NCBI GenBank assembly: GCA_020426845.1
Contig: JAGQPF010000671.1
Span: 1 to 64,000 of the forward strand
Length of the DNA stretch: 64,000 bases
From: Planctomycetales bacterium
Lineage (GTDB): Bacteria; Planctomycetota; Planctomycetia; Pirellulales; Pirellulaceae
Direction of reading: 5' to 3'
How positions within the stretch are numbered: position 1 is the first letter of the stretch; every line of letters starts with the position of its first letter. Made by a program: the position numbers and the translations under genes. Below, in pieces: positions 34,685 to 42,655 of the stretch. Under the pieces are notes generated by a model that was given only the letters and a program-made list of their open reading frames with translations, ran no database searches and was not told the DNA's origin.

Positions 34685-34806
34685 GGCCTGGAATCCAGAG
34701 GGCAACCCAGCGAGACTGCCGCCACCGTGACGACAGCCATGAACGTTCGGAGTCCATAGCGGAAGTAGCGGCGGTGAGTTGTAGGTGATGCCATGGCCTG
34801 GAATCC
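34594..34806 (-). repeat. 110-bp tandem duplication of the LRR1 5' end
   Basis: Segments 34594-34696 and 34704-34806 align along their length (AACCCAGCGAGACT at one end, GGCCTGGAATCC at the other), offset by 110 bp with substitutions. Each copy encodes an N-terminus of the type THRRYFR(F/Y)GLRTF. Confidence 0.85.
34681..34794 (-). CDS. 37-residue leader ORF overlapping LRR1
   Basis: Starts at ATG 34794 and encodes MASPTTHRRYFRYGLRTF followed by a membrane segment MAVVTVAAVSLG, then stops at a TGA that overlaps the GTG of LRR1 (GTGA). It is a duplicate of the LRR1 N-terminus produced by the 110-bp tandem duplication. Either a decayed original start or a functional coupled leader; translation is not shown. 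Confidence 0.45.
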   Translation of the reverse strand: MASPTTHRRYFRYGLRTFMAVVTVAAVSLGCPLDSRP

Positions 34807-35229
34807 TGATGTGAGTGCGGCAGGCCGGTTCAACGGGAGCGAGGACTAGCGGTAGCATCTCGAAGAGAATTGAACGCGGCAAAGCAGTCGTCGCTTTCCC
34901 GTGCCCAACGAATCGCTAAGCGAGAAACGTCTCCACTAAGAGCCGATCGAGCCACGACTTTGCGGCCACGCCGGGCGGTGGGGCCTCGTGACATCTGCCT
35001 GTGGTAGAGAGAACGAGCTAGAGCAATAAGACGCATGGAACCTACTCGCCTGAGGGATCGAACCATCATAACCACTATGCTCTCACAGATTGCGCGATCG
35101 TCAACGATTCTGCAGAGGGGTTTGGCTCGGCAGTTGGCCATCCAGCGCGGATTACAAGTGGCACTGGGCTGTGGTCAACCTCACCCATGAAGACGTGAGC
35201 GACTCAGTTATGCGGTTGAGCAGCTCGCG
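34807..35229. other. Intergenic, no supported gene
   Basis: About 420 bp upstream of LRR1. A 103-codon frame on the minus strand (34830-35141) is Arg/Ser-rich and unsupported. Upstream parts of the damaged integrase may lie at the right end but I cannot read a continuous frame. Confidence 0.4.
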
Positions 35230-35703
35230 GTGCTCCAGGAGATCCTGGAGCTGATGCGCGCTGAGCGATTTGCCGCCAACCAAGAAGATGAAGCCGAAAG
35301 GCGCCGTACGGGCATCGTCAGCGAGGATGACGTGAGAGCTGAGCAGCTCCGCGCCTCGTCACTGACGCCATTCCCGGAGGTGGTCGCCGAATGGAAGCCG
35401 AGCCTCCAGCGGGCCGTCAAGAGCGACGTCCACGAAATCTCCAACGCGTTAGGGCACGGACTTCTGCTCTACGAAAATCACGAAGGCCAGAAGCTGAACG
35501 TCCACTCGCTCCGCCACACTTGCGGCGCTTGGTTGGGTCAGGCCGGCGTGAACATCAAGACGGTGCAAACCGTGATGCGTCACAAGTCGATCCAGCAGAC
35601 CCTCGACACCTACGGCCATCTCATGCCGGGGATGATGGATGTGGCGGCGAAGATGGGAAGAGCGACCGACACCGTGGCCCCGAAACTCCGCGCCGTGAGC
35701 TAA
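35230..35703 (+). pseudogene. C-terminal fragment of a tyrosine recombinase (phage-type integrase)
   Basis: A 157-codon fragment. The catalytic C-terminal boxes are present: LNVHSLRHTCGAWLGQAGV (H-x-x-R) and VQTVMRHKSIQQTLDTYGHLMP (second His and the Tyr nucleophile). The N-terminal DNA-binding domain and the first catalytic Arg block are missing, and an in-frame stop lies at 35188. It points at a tRNA-Arg gene 115 bp away, the usual site for such elements. Probably the relic of an integrated element. Confidence 0.8.
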
Positions 35704-35771
35704 CGCTCCACCAGCGCTCCGCTGTTTGTCGTTTTGGGACGCTTTGAGGCAATTCAGCTCTGCCACGCGAA

Positions 35772-35818
35772 TTGACCGAAACGATGTTTTGACTGCGGAA
35801 ACATCGCTGTTTGGTCAG
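35772..35818 (-). terminator. Hairpin just after tRNA-Arg
   Basis: Read leftward from the tRNA 3' end, GACCAAACAGCGATGTTT pairs with a following AAACATCG..GTTTCGGTC with two unpaired bases. There is no T-tract, so terminator function is possible but not certain. Confidence 0.4.
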
Positions 35819-35892
35819 TACGCCCAGCAGGATTCGAACCTGCGACCTGCGGATTAGAAGTCCGCTGCTCTATCCAGCTGAGCTATGGGCGC
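35819..35892 (-). tRNA. tRNA-Arg (anticodon TCT)
   Basis: The minus strand folds as a full cloverleaf: acceptor GCGCCCA/TGGGCGT (with one G-U), D arm GCTC..GAGC, anticodon stem GCGGA/TCCGC around loop CTTCTAA (anticodon TCT), and T arm GCAGG-TTCGAAT-CCTGC. Discriminator base A; CCA is not encoded. Reads AGA and AGG arginine codons. Confidence 0.97.
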
Positions 35893-35999
35893 TTGGTCAG
35901 GGGGTGTGAATACAACCCAATGACTTGGGAGATGAAGGTACCACTGCAGAGTGTCAACGGCAATGGCGGACCGGAAGTCATTCTCGACTGCGAATGGCG

Positions 36000-36110
36000 G
36001 AGCGGATCGTTGCGGTATGCCGAAGGCAGGCGACGTTGGGCTATTTCACGAGCCGGGCCGCCTCGGTGGCCAACTCCTTGAGGCTCTTGGGCCATTGCTG
36101 CTCGCGCTTC
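36000..36110 (-). repeat. 3'-tail element shared with the SASA gene end at 39670-39790
   Basis: This segment aligns with 39670-39790 across the stop codon and beyond: TCCTTGAGGCTCTTGGGCCA and CGTTGGG(C/T)TATTTC are shared, and the non-coding part left of them keeps the pattern GAGCG(G/A)ATCGTTG. In both places it encodes the same C-terminal WPKSLKELA. Confidence 0.7.
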
Positions 36111-36304
36111 GTGACTTCGGGGGAAAGCGTCGTGGCAGACGCAGTCTCGCGGCCACTTGTGATCTTCACCCTCTTCACGCCGCCGAGGACGGCTACGGAA
36201 AATCGATTCGGATCAGGGCCGGCCCAGGGTTCCGTGCATTTCATTTCCTTCAGGTCATTCTGAGGCAGATAGCCGCGAAGGTGCTCCGCAGCGACGCCGG
36301 TGAC
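36041..36304 (-). pseudogene. 3' fragment of an unrecognised gene
   Basis: An open frame bounded upstream by a stop codon, with no convincing start (Met at 36244 gives 67 residues). It reads VAAEHLRGYLPQNDLKEMKC, then FSVAVLGGVKRVKI, and ends QQWPKSLKELATEAARLVK. The beginning looks like the interior of a protein, so it is probably the tail of a lost gene. Its last ~20 residues resemble the end of the SASA protein at 39724. Confidence 0.55.
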
Positions 36305-36337
36305 TCACCGCCGGTGGAAACCGTGGTCGCTGACGGT

Positions 36338-37576
36338 TCACGCGTTGGCATGCACGAAATCGACCGATTGGATGCCGGCTAGGAACCCGTCAACGCCATC
36401 CGAGAGAGTCTCGACTTGCTGGCCGAGACTAGTGGCTGAAACCAACAAGGTCTCCGAAAATCGCAAGGTCTCGATGGCGGCGTTTGAGGCCTGTTCGATG
36501 TTCGTCGTCACCGTTTCGATATGCTGGGCAACTTCGGCGACGTTCGTGTTGATGACGGCCGTGGCCTCCCGCTGGTTGCCCACAAACATCGAAATCGCAT
36601 CGGTGGTTTCGTTCAGCAAGGCGACTGTTGCGCTGACGGTATTGATCGACCCCACAGCTTCCTTCGTTGCTTTTTGGACCTGGCCGATCTCTTGCTTGGC
36701 ATTGTAAGTGGCGCGACGGGTCTGTTCGGCCAACTTACGCACCTCCGCTGCTACCACAGCGAAACCCAACCCGGCCTCACCTGCACGGGCAGCTTCAATG
36801 GCCGCATTCAAGGCCAGCAGCTCGGTGTTCTTGGAAATATCCGTAATGCTCTCCACGACGGTGTCAATGTTTGCCGACGACTGCTCCAAGCCAGCGACAA
36901 TGCCACGCGCCTGCACGGCTTCGGTGGCGGCTTTCTGCACAATCTTCGCCGACTCGCGGACTTGTTCGTCGATCTTGGAAGCGGCAGCCTGTAACTGCTC
37001 GGTGGACTCGGCAACGTTGTGCACATTTTCCACCGCATAGGCGGATATCTTCTGAGCTTCCGATGACTGATCAGAGGTCTGCCGGGCGATCTCCGACAAT
37101 TTCGTCGAGTTCGCTTGCATTTCACTGGTCGTGGAGGCGACCTCGTTTGCCACGCTCTTTACGGCGACATCAAACTCATTTGCCATCTGGCGACGGTCTT
37201 TGGCCGCCTGTTCGAGCTTGTCGGACTGAGCGTGCATTTCGTGAGCGGCAGAGTTAATCAACTGAGACGCCTGTCGAAAAGCGCCGTGCATGCCTCGCAG
37301 AATCACGTGTCGATAAAACTTGCCTTTCGCCGCGTGGTCCAGTACGGCCTTCGCTTCCCGGACAAACGCATCGGTGCAATCCAGCAGGTGGTTGATCCCG
37401 TAAATCGCCCGCGCCAAGTCGCCACCCACGTCAACGTTGAGGATTCTCGCATCCAAGTCCCCTGCGGCCGCCGCCTCACAAACGTCGGCGATGCGCTGCA
37501 ACCATGCGGTGTCGGACGGCGAGCGGGGCTGGTCGGTTGAAGCGTCGTTTGGAGGGGCTAGCGTTGATTGAGACAT
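36338..37576 (-). CDS. Soluble methyl-accepting chemotaxis protein
   Basis: A 412-residue cytosolic chemoreceptor with no membrane segment. ATG 37576 ([11 protein letters not shown]) replaces a 16-residue extension. Residues about 25-90 resemble the helical N-terminal region of Aer-type receptors ([21 protein letters not shown]-like). The long coiled coil has the signalling hairpin [20 protein letters not shown] then [20 protein letters not shown], which docks CheA/CheW. It lies 57 bp downstream of a PAS-domain gene, so the sensor and signaller are separate proteins. No CheA or CheW gene is in the window. Confidence 0.92.
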   Translation of the reverse strand: MSQSTLAPPNDASTDQPRSPSDTAWLQRIADVCEAAAAGDLDARILNVDVGGDLARAIYGINHLLDCTDAFVREAKAVLDHAAKGKFYRHVILRGMHGAFRQASQLINSAAHEMHAQSDKLEQAAKDRRQMANEFDVAVKSVANEVASTTSEMQANSTKLSEIARQTSDQSSEAQKISAYAVENVHNVAESTEQLQAAASKIDEQVRESAKIVQKAATEAVQARGIVAGLEQSSANIDTVVESITDISKNTELLALNAAIEAARAGEAGLGFAVVAAEVRKLAEQTRRATYNAKQEIGQVQKATKEAVGSINTVSATVALLNETTDAISMFVGNQREATAVINTNVAEVAQHIETVTTNIEQASNAAIETLRFSETLLVSATSLGQQVETLSDGVDGFLAGIQSVDFVHANA

Positions 37577-37633
37577 CTGTCGGTTCTGCTCACTCGTAGT
37601 TGCGCGGACAAACGAAACTCGCAAGGCGTTCCG

Positions 37634-38179
37634 CTAGACGTTGGCCGTGTCGGATTCCAACGAGAAAATGAACTCGTCGTACGTCAAATTCAACTGCGTG
37701 AGTTGATCCTGCAGCGCCGCCGTGGCAGCGTGCATTCCCTCCCTGGAGTCGCCTTGAGCTTGCTCGATTTCCCGCAGTTGCTTGTAAAGCGGTTGGATGA
37801 CGTCGAGTGACGAGCGTTTGGGCTTGCGACGGCTGGAATGGTAACCCGTGATGTTGCCGGCAGCGTCGAAAGTGGGTGTGACGTGGGCAAACACCCAGTA
37901 GTGGTCGCCCGTCTTGCAGAGGTTGCTTACGTAGCCGAAGATCTCGTTGCCTTGCGAGATCGTATCCCAGACCAATTGGAACACGCACATCGGCGTTTCC
38001 GGGTGGCGAATCAGGTTGTGAGGCTGCCCCAGCAGCTCCTGTTCACTGTAGCCGGATACGCGCGAAAACGTCTGATTCGCGTAGGTGATGACACCCTTGA
38101 CGTCAGTCTTGCTGACGATGATCTCGTCTTCACCAAAGGTCCGCTCGTGGCCCGTCGGTCGAACAACTGCTTTTCGCAT
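37634..38179 (-). CDS. Aer-like PAS-domain sensor
   Basis: A 181-residue soluble protein. The PAS domain (about residues 18-125) reads EIIVSKTDVKGVITYANQTF, FSRVSGYSEQELLGQPHNLI, RHPETPMCVFQLVWDTI and GYVSNLCKTGDHYWVFAHVTP, very close to the FAD-binding PAS domain of the aerotaxis receptor Aer. A coiled C-terminal helix follows (VIQPLYKQLREIEQAQGDSREG). Aer normally fuses this PAS to a membrane segment and MCP domain; here the next gene supplies the MCP part. Probably senses redox state. Flavin binding is inferred. Confidence 0.9.
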   Translation of the reverse strand: MRKAVVRPTGHERTFGEDEIIVSKTDVKGVITYANQTFSRVSGYSEQELLGQPHNLIRHPETPMCVFQLVWDTISQGNEIFGYVSNLCKTGDHYWVFAHVTPTFDAAGNITGYHSSRRKPKRSSLDVIQPLYKQLREIEQAQGDSREGMHAATAALQDQLTQLNLTYDEFIFSLESDTANV

Positions 38180-38590
38180 GCTGTCTGCCTCTCGTTTCGA
38201 TGGGATGCGCCGGCCGCTACCTTCGGAATGCCCGCACCGCCGTCTCCTCGTGATCTGGAGTGCCCAAAACTGTTAAAACGTCGTTCATGAATCCAGTCGC
38301 CCGAGCGCGGCGTGACATTCTTTTCCGAGAAAAGTCGCAGGGGCCGGCGGATAATGTCGGTCAGGCGTCAGCTATCGATTGTCACGATTCGCTCGTCCTT
38401 CTAACACCATCGCAGAGTGCGATTTCGTGCGGAATTCGCGCACTCATCGGACGGTAGGCGCCTCCCGTTGCGTCCACTCTGGAGTCCGACCGAATCGTGA
38501 CGGCGCAAGATCAGAAACACCCGCGCCGCTTCGCCGGAAAGGGCTAATCCTTTGTCACCGGAGGACAAGGTAGCGGAAATGCCCTGATGG
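38180..38590. other. Intergenic, no gene recognised
   Basis: About 410 bp upstream of the sensor gene and downstream of LRR2. A 68-codon minus-strand frame (38401-38607) is unsupported. The promoter of the PAS/MCP pair should lie at the left of this gap. Confidence 0.4.
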
Positions 38591-39559
38591 CTACCTAACC
38601 TCCGCACTTAAGTTGGGAATGGTGTTCACTAACCTCTGAATCGACGAATGCAATTCGTGCATCTGCTTGTTCGATACAATCAGCAAACTGAGCGACTTGA
38701 GATTTACCAGCGGAGAAAGGTCCGTTACCTCCGTGTCGGCCAAATCCAGCCATTCAAGCGACTTGAGGTTCGCCAGCGGAGAAAGGTCCGAGACGTCCGT
38801 GCCGGACAAAGTCAGCCACTCAAGCGACTTGAGGTTCGCCAGCGGAGAGAGGTCCGAGACGTCCGTGTCGGCCAAATTCAGCATTCTGAGCAAATTGAGA
38901 TTCGCCAGCGCAGTCAGGTCGGAGACGTCCGTGCCGGACAAAGTCAGCCACTCAAGCGACTTGAGGTTCGCCAGCGGAGAAAGGTCCGAGACCTTCGTGT
39001 CGGCCAAACCCAGCGATCTGAGCGAAATGAGATTCGCCAGCGGAGAAAGGTCCGATGCCTCCGTGCCGACCAAATCCAGCCATTCAAGCGGCTTGAGGTT
39101 CGCCAGCGCAGTCAGGTCGGAGACGTCCGTGCGGGACAAAGTCAGCGAAGTAAGCGACTTGAGGTTCGCCAGCGGAGAAAGGTCCGAGACCTTCGTGTCG
39201 AACAATACCAGCGAGGTGAGCGACGTGAGTCTTGCCAGCGGAGAAAGGTCCGACACGGAACGTTTTACCAAATCGACGCCTTCCACTTTGGCAACACCGT
39301 CGATGCCGACCAACGAGCGAAGCCAAGCTGGCCCAGGGGGCTTGGGTTCGGCATAGTCAGAGGAATTATCGGCGCCGGTTTTAAAGGCGTATGTGACCAA
39401 ACCCTCATTTTCCCTCACCCACGCCACTGCGGCCTTCTGTTGATTGACTCGCTGCATGAACCAACCAAGCGAGACCGCCGTCAACGCGACGATGGCCAAG
39501 AACGTGCGGAGACCGAAGCGGAAGCGACGGCGGCGAACGGGAGCTGGGCTGGAGGACAT
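38591..39559 (-). CDS. Leucine-rich-repeat membrane protein (LRR2)
   Basis: A 322-residue paralogue of LRR1. Start at ATG 39559 (MSSSPAPVRRRRFRFGLRTF), followed by the membrane segment FLAIVALTAVSLGWFM and QRVNQQKAAVAWVRENEG, as in LRR1. After the WLRSLVGIDGVAKV domain come nine 22-residue leucine-rich repeats of the form LANLKSLEWLTLSGTDVSDL and a C-terminal cap. It follows the large SASA gene by 164 bp. The basic N-terminus and membrane helix suggest the repeats face the outside. Confidence 0.87.
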   Translation of the reverse strand: MSSSPAPVRRRRFRFGLRTFLAIVALTAVSLGWFMQRVNQQKAAVAWVRENEGLVTYAFKTGADNSSDYAEPKPPGPAWLRSLVGIDGVAKVEGVDLVKRSVSDLSPLARLTSLTSLVLFDTKVSDLSPLANLKSLTSLTLSRTDVSDLTALANLKPLEWLDLVGTEASDLSPLANLISLRSLGLADTKVSDLSPLANLKSLEWLTLSGTDVSDLTALANLNLLRMLNLADTDVSDLSPLANLKSLEWLTLSGTDVSDLSPLANLKSLEWLDLADTEVTDLSPLVNLKSLSLLIVSNKQMHELHSSIQRLVNTIPNLSAEVR

Positions 39560-39723
39560 GACAGGCTGAGCTGTGGGCGCGCGAGCAACAATTGCGAACG
39601 GAAGTGACGTCCGAAATGAGCGTGCGACTGCGGAGAGATAACCTTCAATGGCGAACTGGAATTCACTGTTCGGCAATCTGGCCGAGCGAATCGTTGAGCA
39701 TGGCAAGCGCAGCCTGCGTTGGG

Positions 39724-42606
39724 TTATTTCGCCACGCCTGCGGCGGTCTTGATCGCTAATTCCTTGAGGCTCTTGGGCCACTGCTGGAATGTCACATGCG
39801 TGGCATTCGGAATTTTCGGACTGGAAATGCCTTCGACCAATGAATCGGCTGGTTGGGCGTAGATAAACGGCACTCGCTTCTGACCGAAGGTGTGTGGCAA
39901 GCTTTGGGCGAGGATCTCGAGCTCGGCAGCATACTCAGCTGGTTCGTAGCCGATGTTGTGCTCGGACGGAATCCAGACCACGCCGGCGACGGCCATCGGA
40001 GTCATCGGGCTGACGCACCAGTTGTAGGCATAGGTGGGGATCGTGTCGGAGCCGACCTCGCCGCTCTTGCCGGCCTCCGGGAATGGCGGCGCGGCAAGCG
40101 GCGCGGCCGTCGACAAGTCCCTGCCCTGTCGATGCGCTGTGATAATCGTCCCGACAAACTCTTTGACTTCGGCAATGTGATCATCGACAGCCCGCTTGGC
40201 TATATCGGTGCCGGGGTACTGCATGAACAGCTCGTTCAAGCGGGCTTTAAAGGCCGGATGTGTCACGACTTTGACACCCTGAAAGGATGTCCAGGATAGG
40301 GGCGACGCCATCTGCCCTGTTCGTCCGCCCTGGCCGGACGACATCGTAATGAACCCTTGGGGCACGCCGCTGCGATTCAACGTCTTGGCAAAGTGGTACG
40401 CGAACATCGTCACGCCACGATCGCCTTCCCAGGTGTCGGCGGCCATCCATGACGAGCGGTACCTTCCTCCGCCGGTCTCGAATCTCCGCTTTCTCGGCGT
40501 CGGCGAGGTGCTGGCCGCCGTCTTGCGCCGAAACTCACGAACCAGCGGCAAGGCTTCCGGCGGTCGCGCGTCCTTGTCACGCGAGCTGTAAGCCATTTCG
40601 CTGGTCAACAGGGTCGATCCCATCAAATACCAGACGTCGCCGACGAGAATGTCTTTGACCATTCGCTCAAATCCGTGACTCGATTTCACCGACAACGTGA
40701 TGGGCGTGGCTGATGCTTCCAAGGCGGGAAACTCGACCGACCATTGCTGCCGCTCGTTGGCCACGGCGGTCTTGGTGACCTCGCCCAGAGTGATCGTGAC
40801 CTTGACGCCTTGGTTCGCGTGGCCCCAAACCGGAATCGGGCGGTTGCGTTGAAGGATCGCCCCGTCGCGAAAGTACTCAACGACTTGAAGGATGGGGTAG
40901 TCCGGATCCGTATACTGCGCGTACTTCGCCTTGAGCGCCGCGGCCTTCTCCGCATCATCTTCTTCAAAGATCAGCTTGCCGTTGATTGCCGCAAACGGAG
41001 TGGCGGGCAGGCCCGCCTGGTTGTAAAGGTTCGAGTTCTCCGGGACCGCGCTGTACGCGTACTGGACGCCGATCGGCTGCGGAACGCGGTCCGAAGTGAC
41101 GACCACCGTGTCGCCGACAATAGCTGCCTTTGCCGGCCACCACACTTGGTCGGCGCCGCACAGCCGAAAGTGGTTGAGTTGGTCGTCCGGTGTTGGCCGC
41201 GCCGGCTCAACGTATTTGCCGGCTTCCCGATAATCTTTCGCCATGCCTTTGTTGCCGATCATTAGGCCGCCAAACAGGCTTTCCTGTTCAAAGGACACAA
41301 TCACTTGGTCGCCCTTGACAACGTACCCCGAGTAAATCGGGCCGGTGAAGGCGATGTCCTTTCCGTACTGCTTGGCCAGCGCCCAACGAGCCAGTCGCAT
41401 GCCCGGATGGAGTTTGTTGAAGTAATGAATCCCTTGCGGGCGAGCCGAGTTGAGGTCGGACTGCACCACCATGCCGACGTGCTTTCGATTCTTCATGAAG
41501 AATAGGTGCTGGGATTGACGAATGTCCGCGAATCCGACCGAGTTCGGGTCGGGAGAGCCGTAGCACTGCATTTGCGTGAAGTAGAACGGCATCTCGGGCA
41601 TTCCCCACGCACTTCTCCAGCCGTTGACAAGCGCCTCCATTCTGGCCGCATAGATCCGTCCGTCGCCGGAGTTGCTCGTGCCTTGGCACCAGATCGCTCC
41701 GCGAATCGCATAGGGAATCACGGGGTAGATTTTGCCGTTGAAGAACTGCGAGGGGCCTCGCCACATGCCGGCGATGCCGGGCAGGCTGGGCCGCGCGGGA
41801 ACTCGCCCGCCCGCCTCCGTCTCGACGCCGGCAACGGTTTGCCAAGACCGCAAGTCTTCGTAGTACTTGTCATATGCCTGGCGACCCGGCTCGGTTGTCG
41901 GGTCGGCCGCGTGAATCAGCGCAGCGTCGGCGCCGAGTTCGGGGTGGCTCTCAATGGCTTCGCGCTGTGTAAACGCTTCGATCCGCGTGTTGCTATGAGC
42001 GCTCAGCAAGATGCCGATGGGCACATCCAATTCTCGGTAAAGCTCTCGAGCGAATGACAAGGATAGGGCAGAGAACGAGCCTGCGCTTTTGCAGGTCTTC
42101 CAGCCACCATCGGAAGTGGCCGTCCTTTGAGGATAAAGCGCGGACACCGTGTTGATGTTGATCTCACGGATCGGCACATCAGCCGGTGAGCTCGCGAGTT
42201 CTCGAGCGATTTCGTTGCACATGCTGCTGCTGGCCATCCAAACCATGTTGGACTGGCCTGACGAGAACCAGACCTCCCCCACCAGCACGTGATCGAGCCG
42301 AATCAATTCCTGCCGGTCGTTGGACACTTTTAACGAGCGTTCTTCGCGCGACGCCGCGAGCGGATCGAGCTTGACCAGCCAATCGCCATGCTGGTCGGCG
42401 ACCGCGGACTTGGTTTGGCCGGCGAATTCGACGGTGACCTTGGATCCGGGGACGTCGAAGCCCCAAACCGGCGCCGGCGTCTCTCGCTGCAGGATCATGT
42501 AGTGCGTGAACGGCGCCGCAAGCTCCAGCTTCTGTTCGGCGCTGGCGACTGCCGGGGCCAGCAGGAGGCAAACGGAAAGGAGGACGTGGTGTCGTCGAAT
42601 GTGCAT
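39724..42606 (-). CDS. Tandem SASA sialate O-acetylesterase-like secreted protein
   Basis: A 960-residue secreted protein with two SASA-type modules. ATG 42606 gives the signal peptide RHHVLLSVCLLLAPAVASA. Module 1 carries the full catalytic pattern: GEVWFSSGQSNMVWMAS, WCQGTSN and a C-terminal D..H region (HYFNKLHPG). Module 2 (from about residue 590) repeats the leading beta sandwich (RNRPIPVWGHANQGVKVTI), but the catalytic block is GDVWYLMGSTLLTSEM, so the nucleophile GQSN is lost; it ends with WIPSEHN, still resembling block V. Substrate is probably an acetylated glycan. Confidence 0.87.
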   Translation of the reverse strand: MHIRRHHVLLSVCLLLAPAVASAEQKLELAAPFTHYMILQRETPAPVWGFDVPGSKVTVEFAGQTKSAVADQHGDWLVKLDPLAASREERSLKVSNDRQELIRLDHVLVGEVWFSSGQSNMVWMASSSMCNEIARELASSPADVPIREININTVSALYPQRTATSDGGWKTCKSAGSFSALSLSFARELYRELDVPIGILLSAHSNTRIEAFTQREAIESHPELGADAALIHAADPTTEPGRQAYDKYYEDLRSWQTVAGVETEAGGRVPARPSLPGIAGMWRGPSQFFNGKIYPVIPYAIRGAIWCQGTSNSGDGRIYAARMEALVNGWRSAWGMPEMPFYFTQMQCYGSPDPNSVGFADIRQSQHLFFMKNRKHVGMVVQSDLNSARPQGIHYFNKLHPGMRLARWALAKQYGKDIAFTGPIYSGYVVKGDQVIVSFEQESLFGGLMIGNKGMAKDYREAGKYVEPARPTPDDQLNHFRLCGADQVWWPAKAAIVGDTVVVTSDRVPQPIGVQYAYSAVPENSNLYNQAGLPATPFAAINGKLIFEEDDAEKAAALKAKYAQYTDPDYPILQVVEYFRDGAILQRNRPIPVWGHANQGVKVTITLGEVTKTAVANERQQWSVEFPALEASATPITLSVKSSHGFERMVKDILVGDVWYLMGSTLLTSEMAYSSRDKDARPPEALPLVREFRRKTAASTSPTPRKRRFETGGGRYRSSWMAADTWEGDRGVTMFAYHFAKTLNRSGVPQGFITMSSGQGGRTGQMASPLSWTSFQGVKVVTHPAFKARLNELFMQYPGTDIAKRAVDDHIAEVKEFVGTIITAHRQGRDLSTAAPLAAPPFPEAGKSGEVGSDTIPTYAYNWCVSPMTPMAVAGVVWIPSEHNIGYEPAEYAAELEILAQSLPHTFGQKRVPFIYAQPADSLVEGISSPKIPNATHVTFQQWPKSLKELAIKTAAGVAK

Positions 42607-42655
42607 CACTTTAGGGCCATCCAAGTCGAGTTCGGTCGTTGAACCTTGAAATCTA

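Noticed and set aside
38648-39607. Long plus-strand frames (319 and 229 codons) over LRR2
   Set aside because: Antisense shadows of the 66-bp repeats, with biased repetitive composition.
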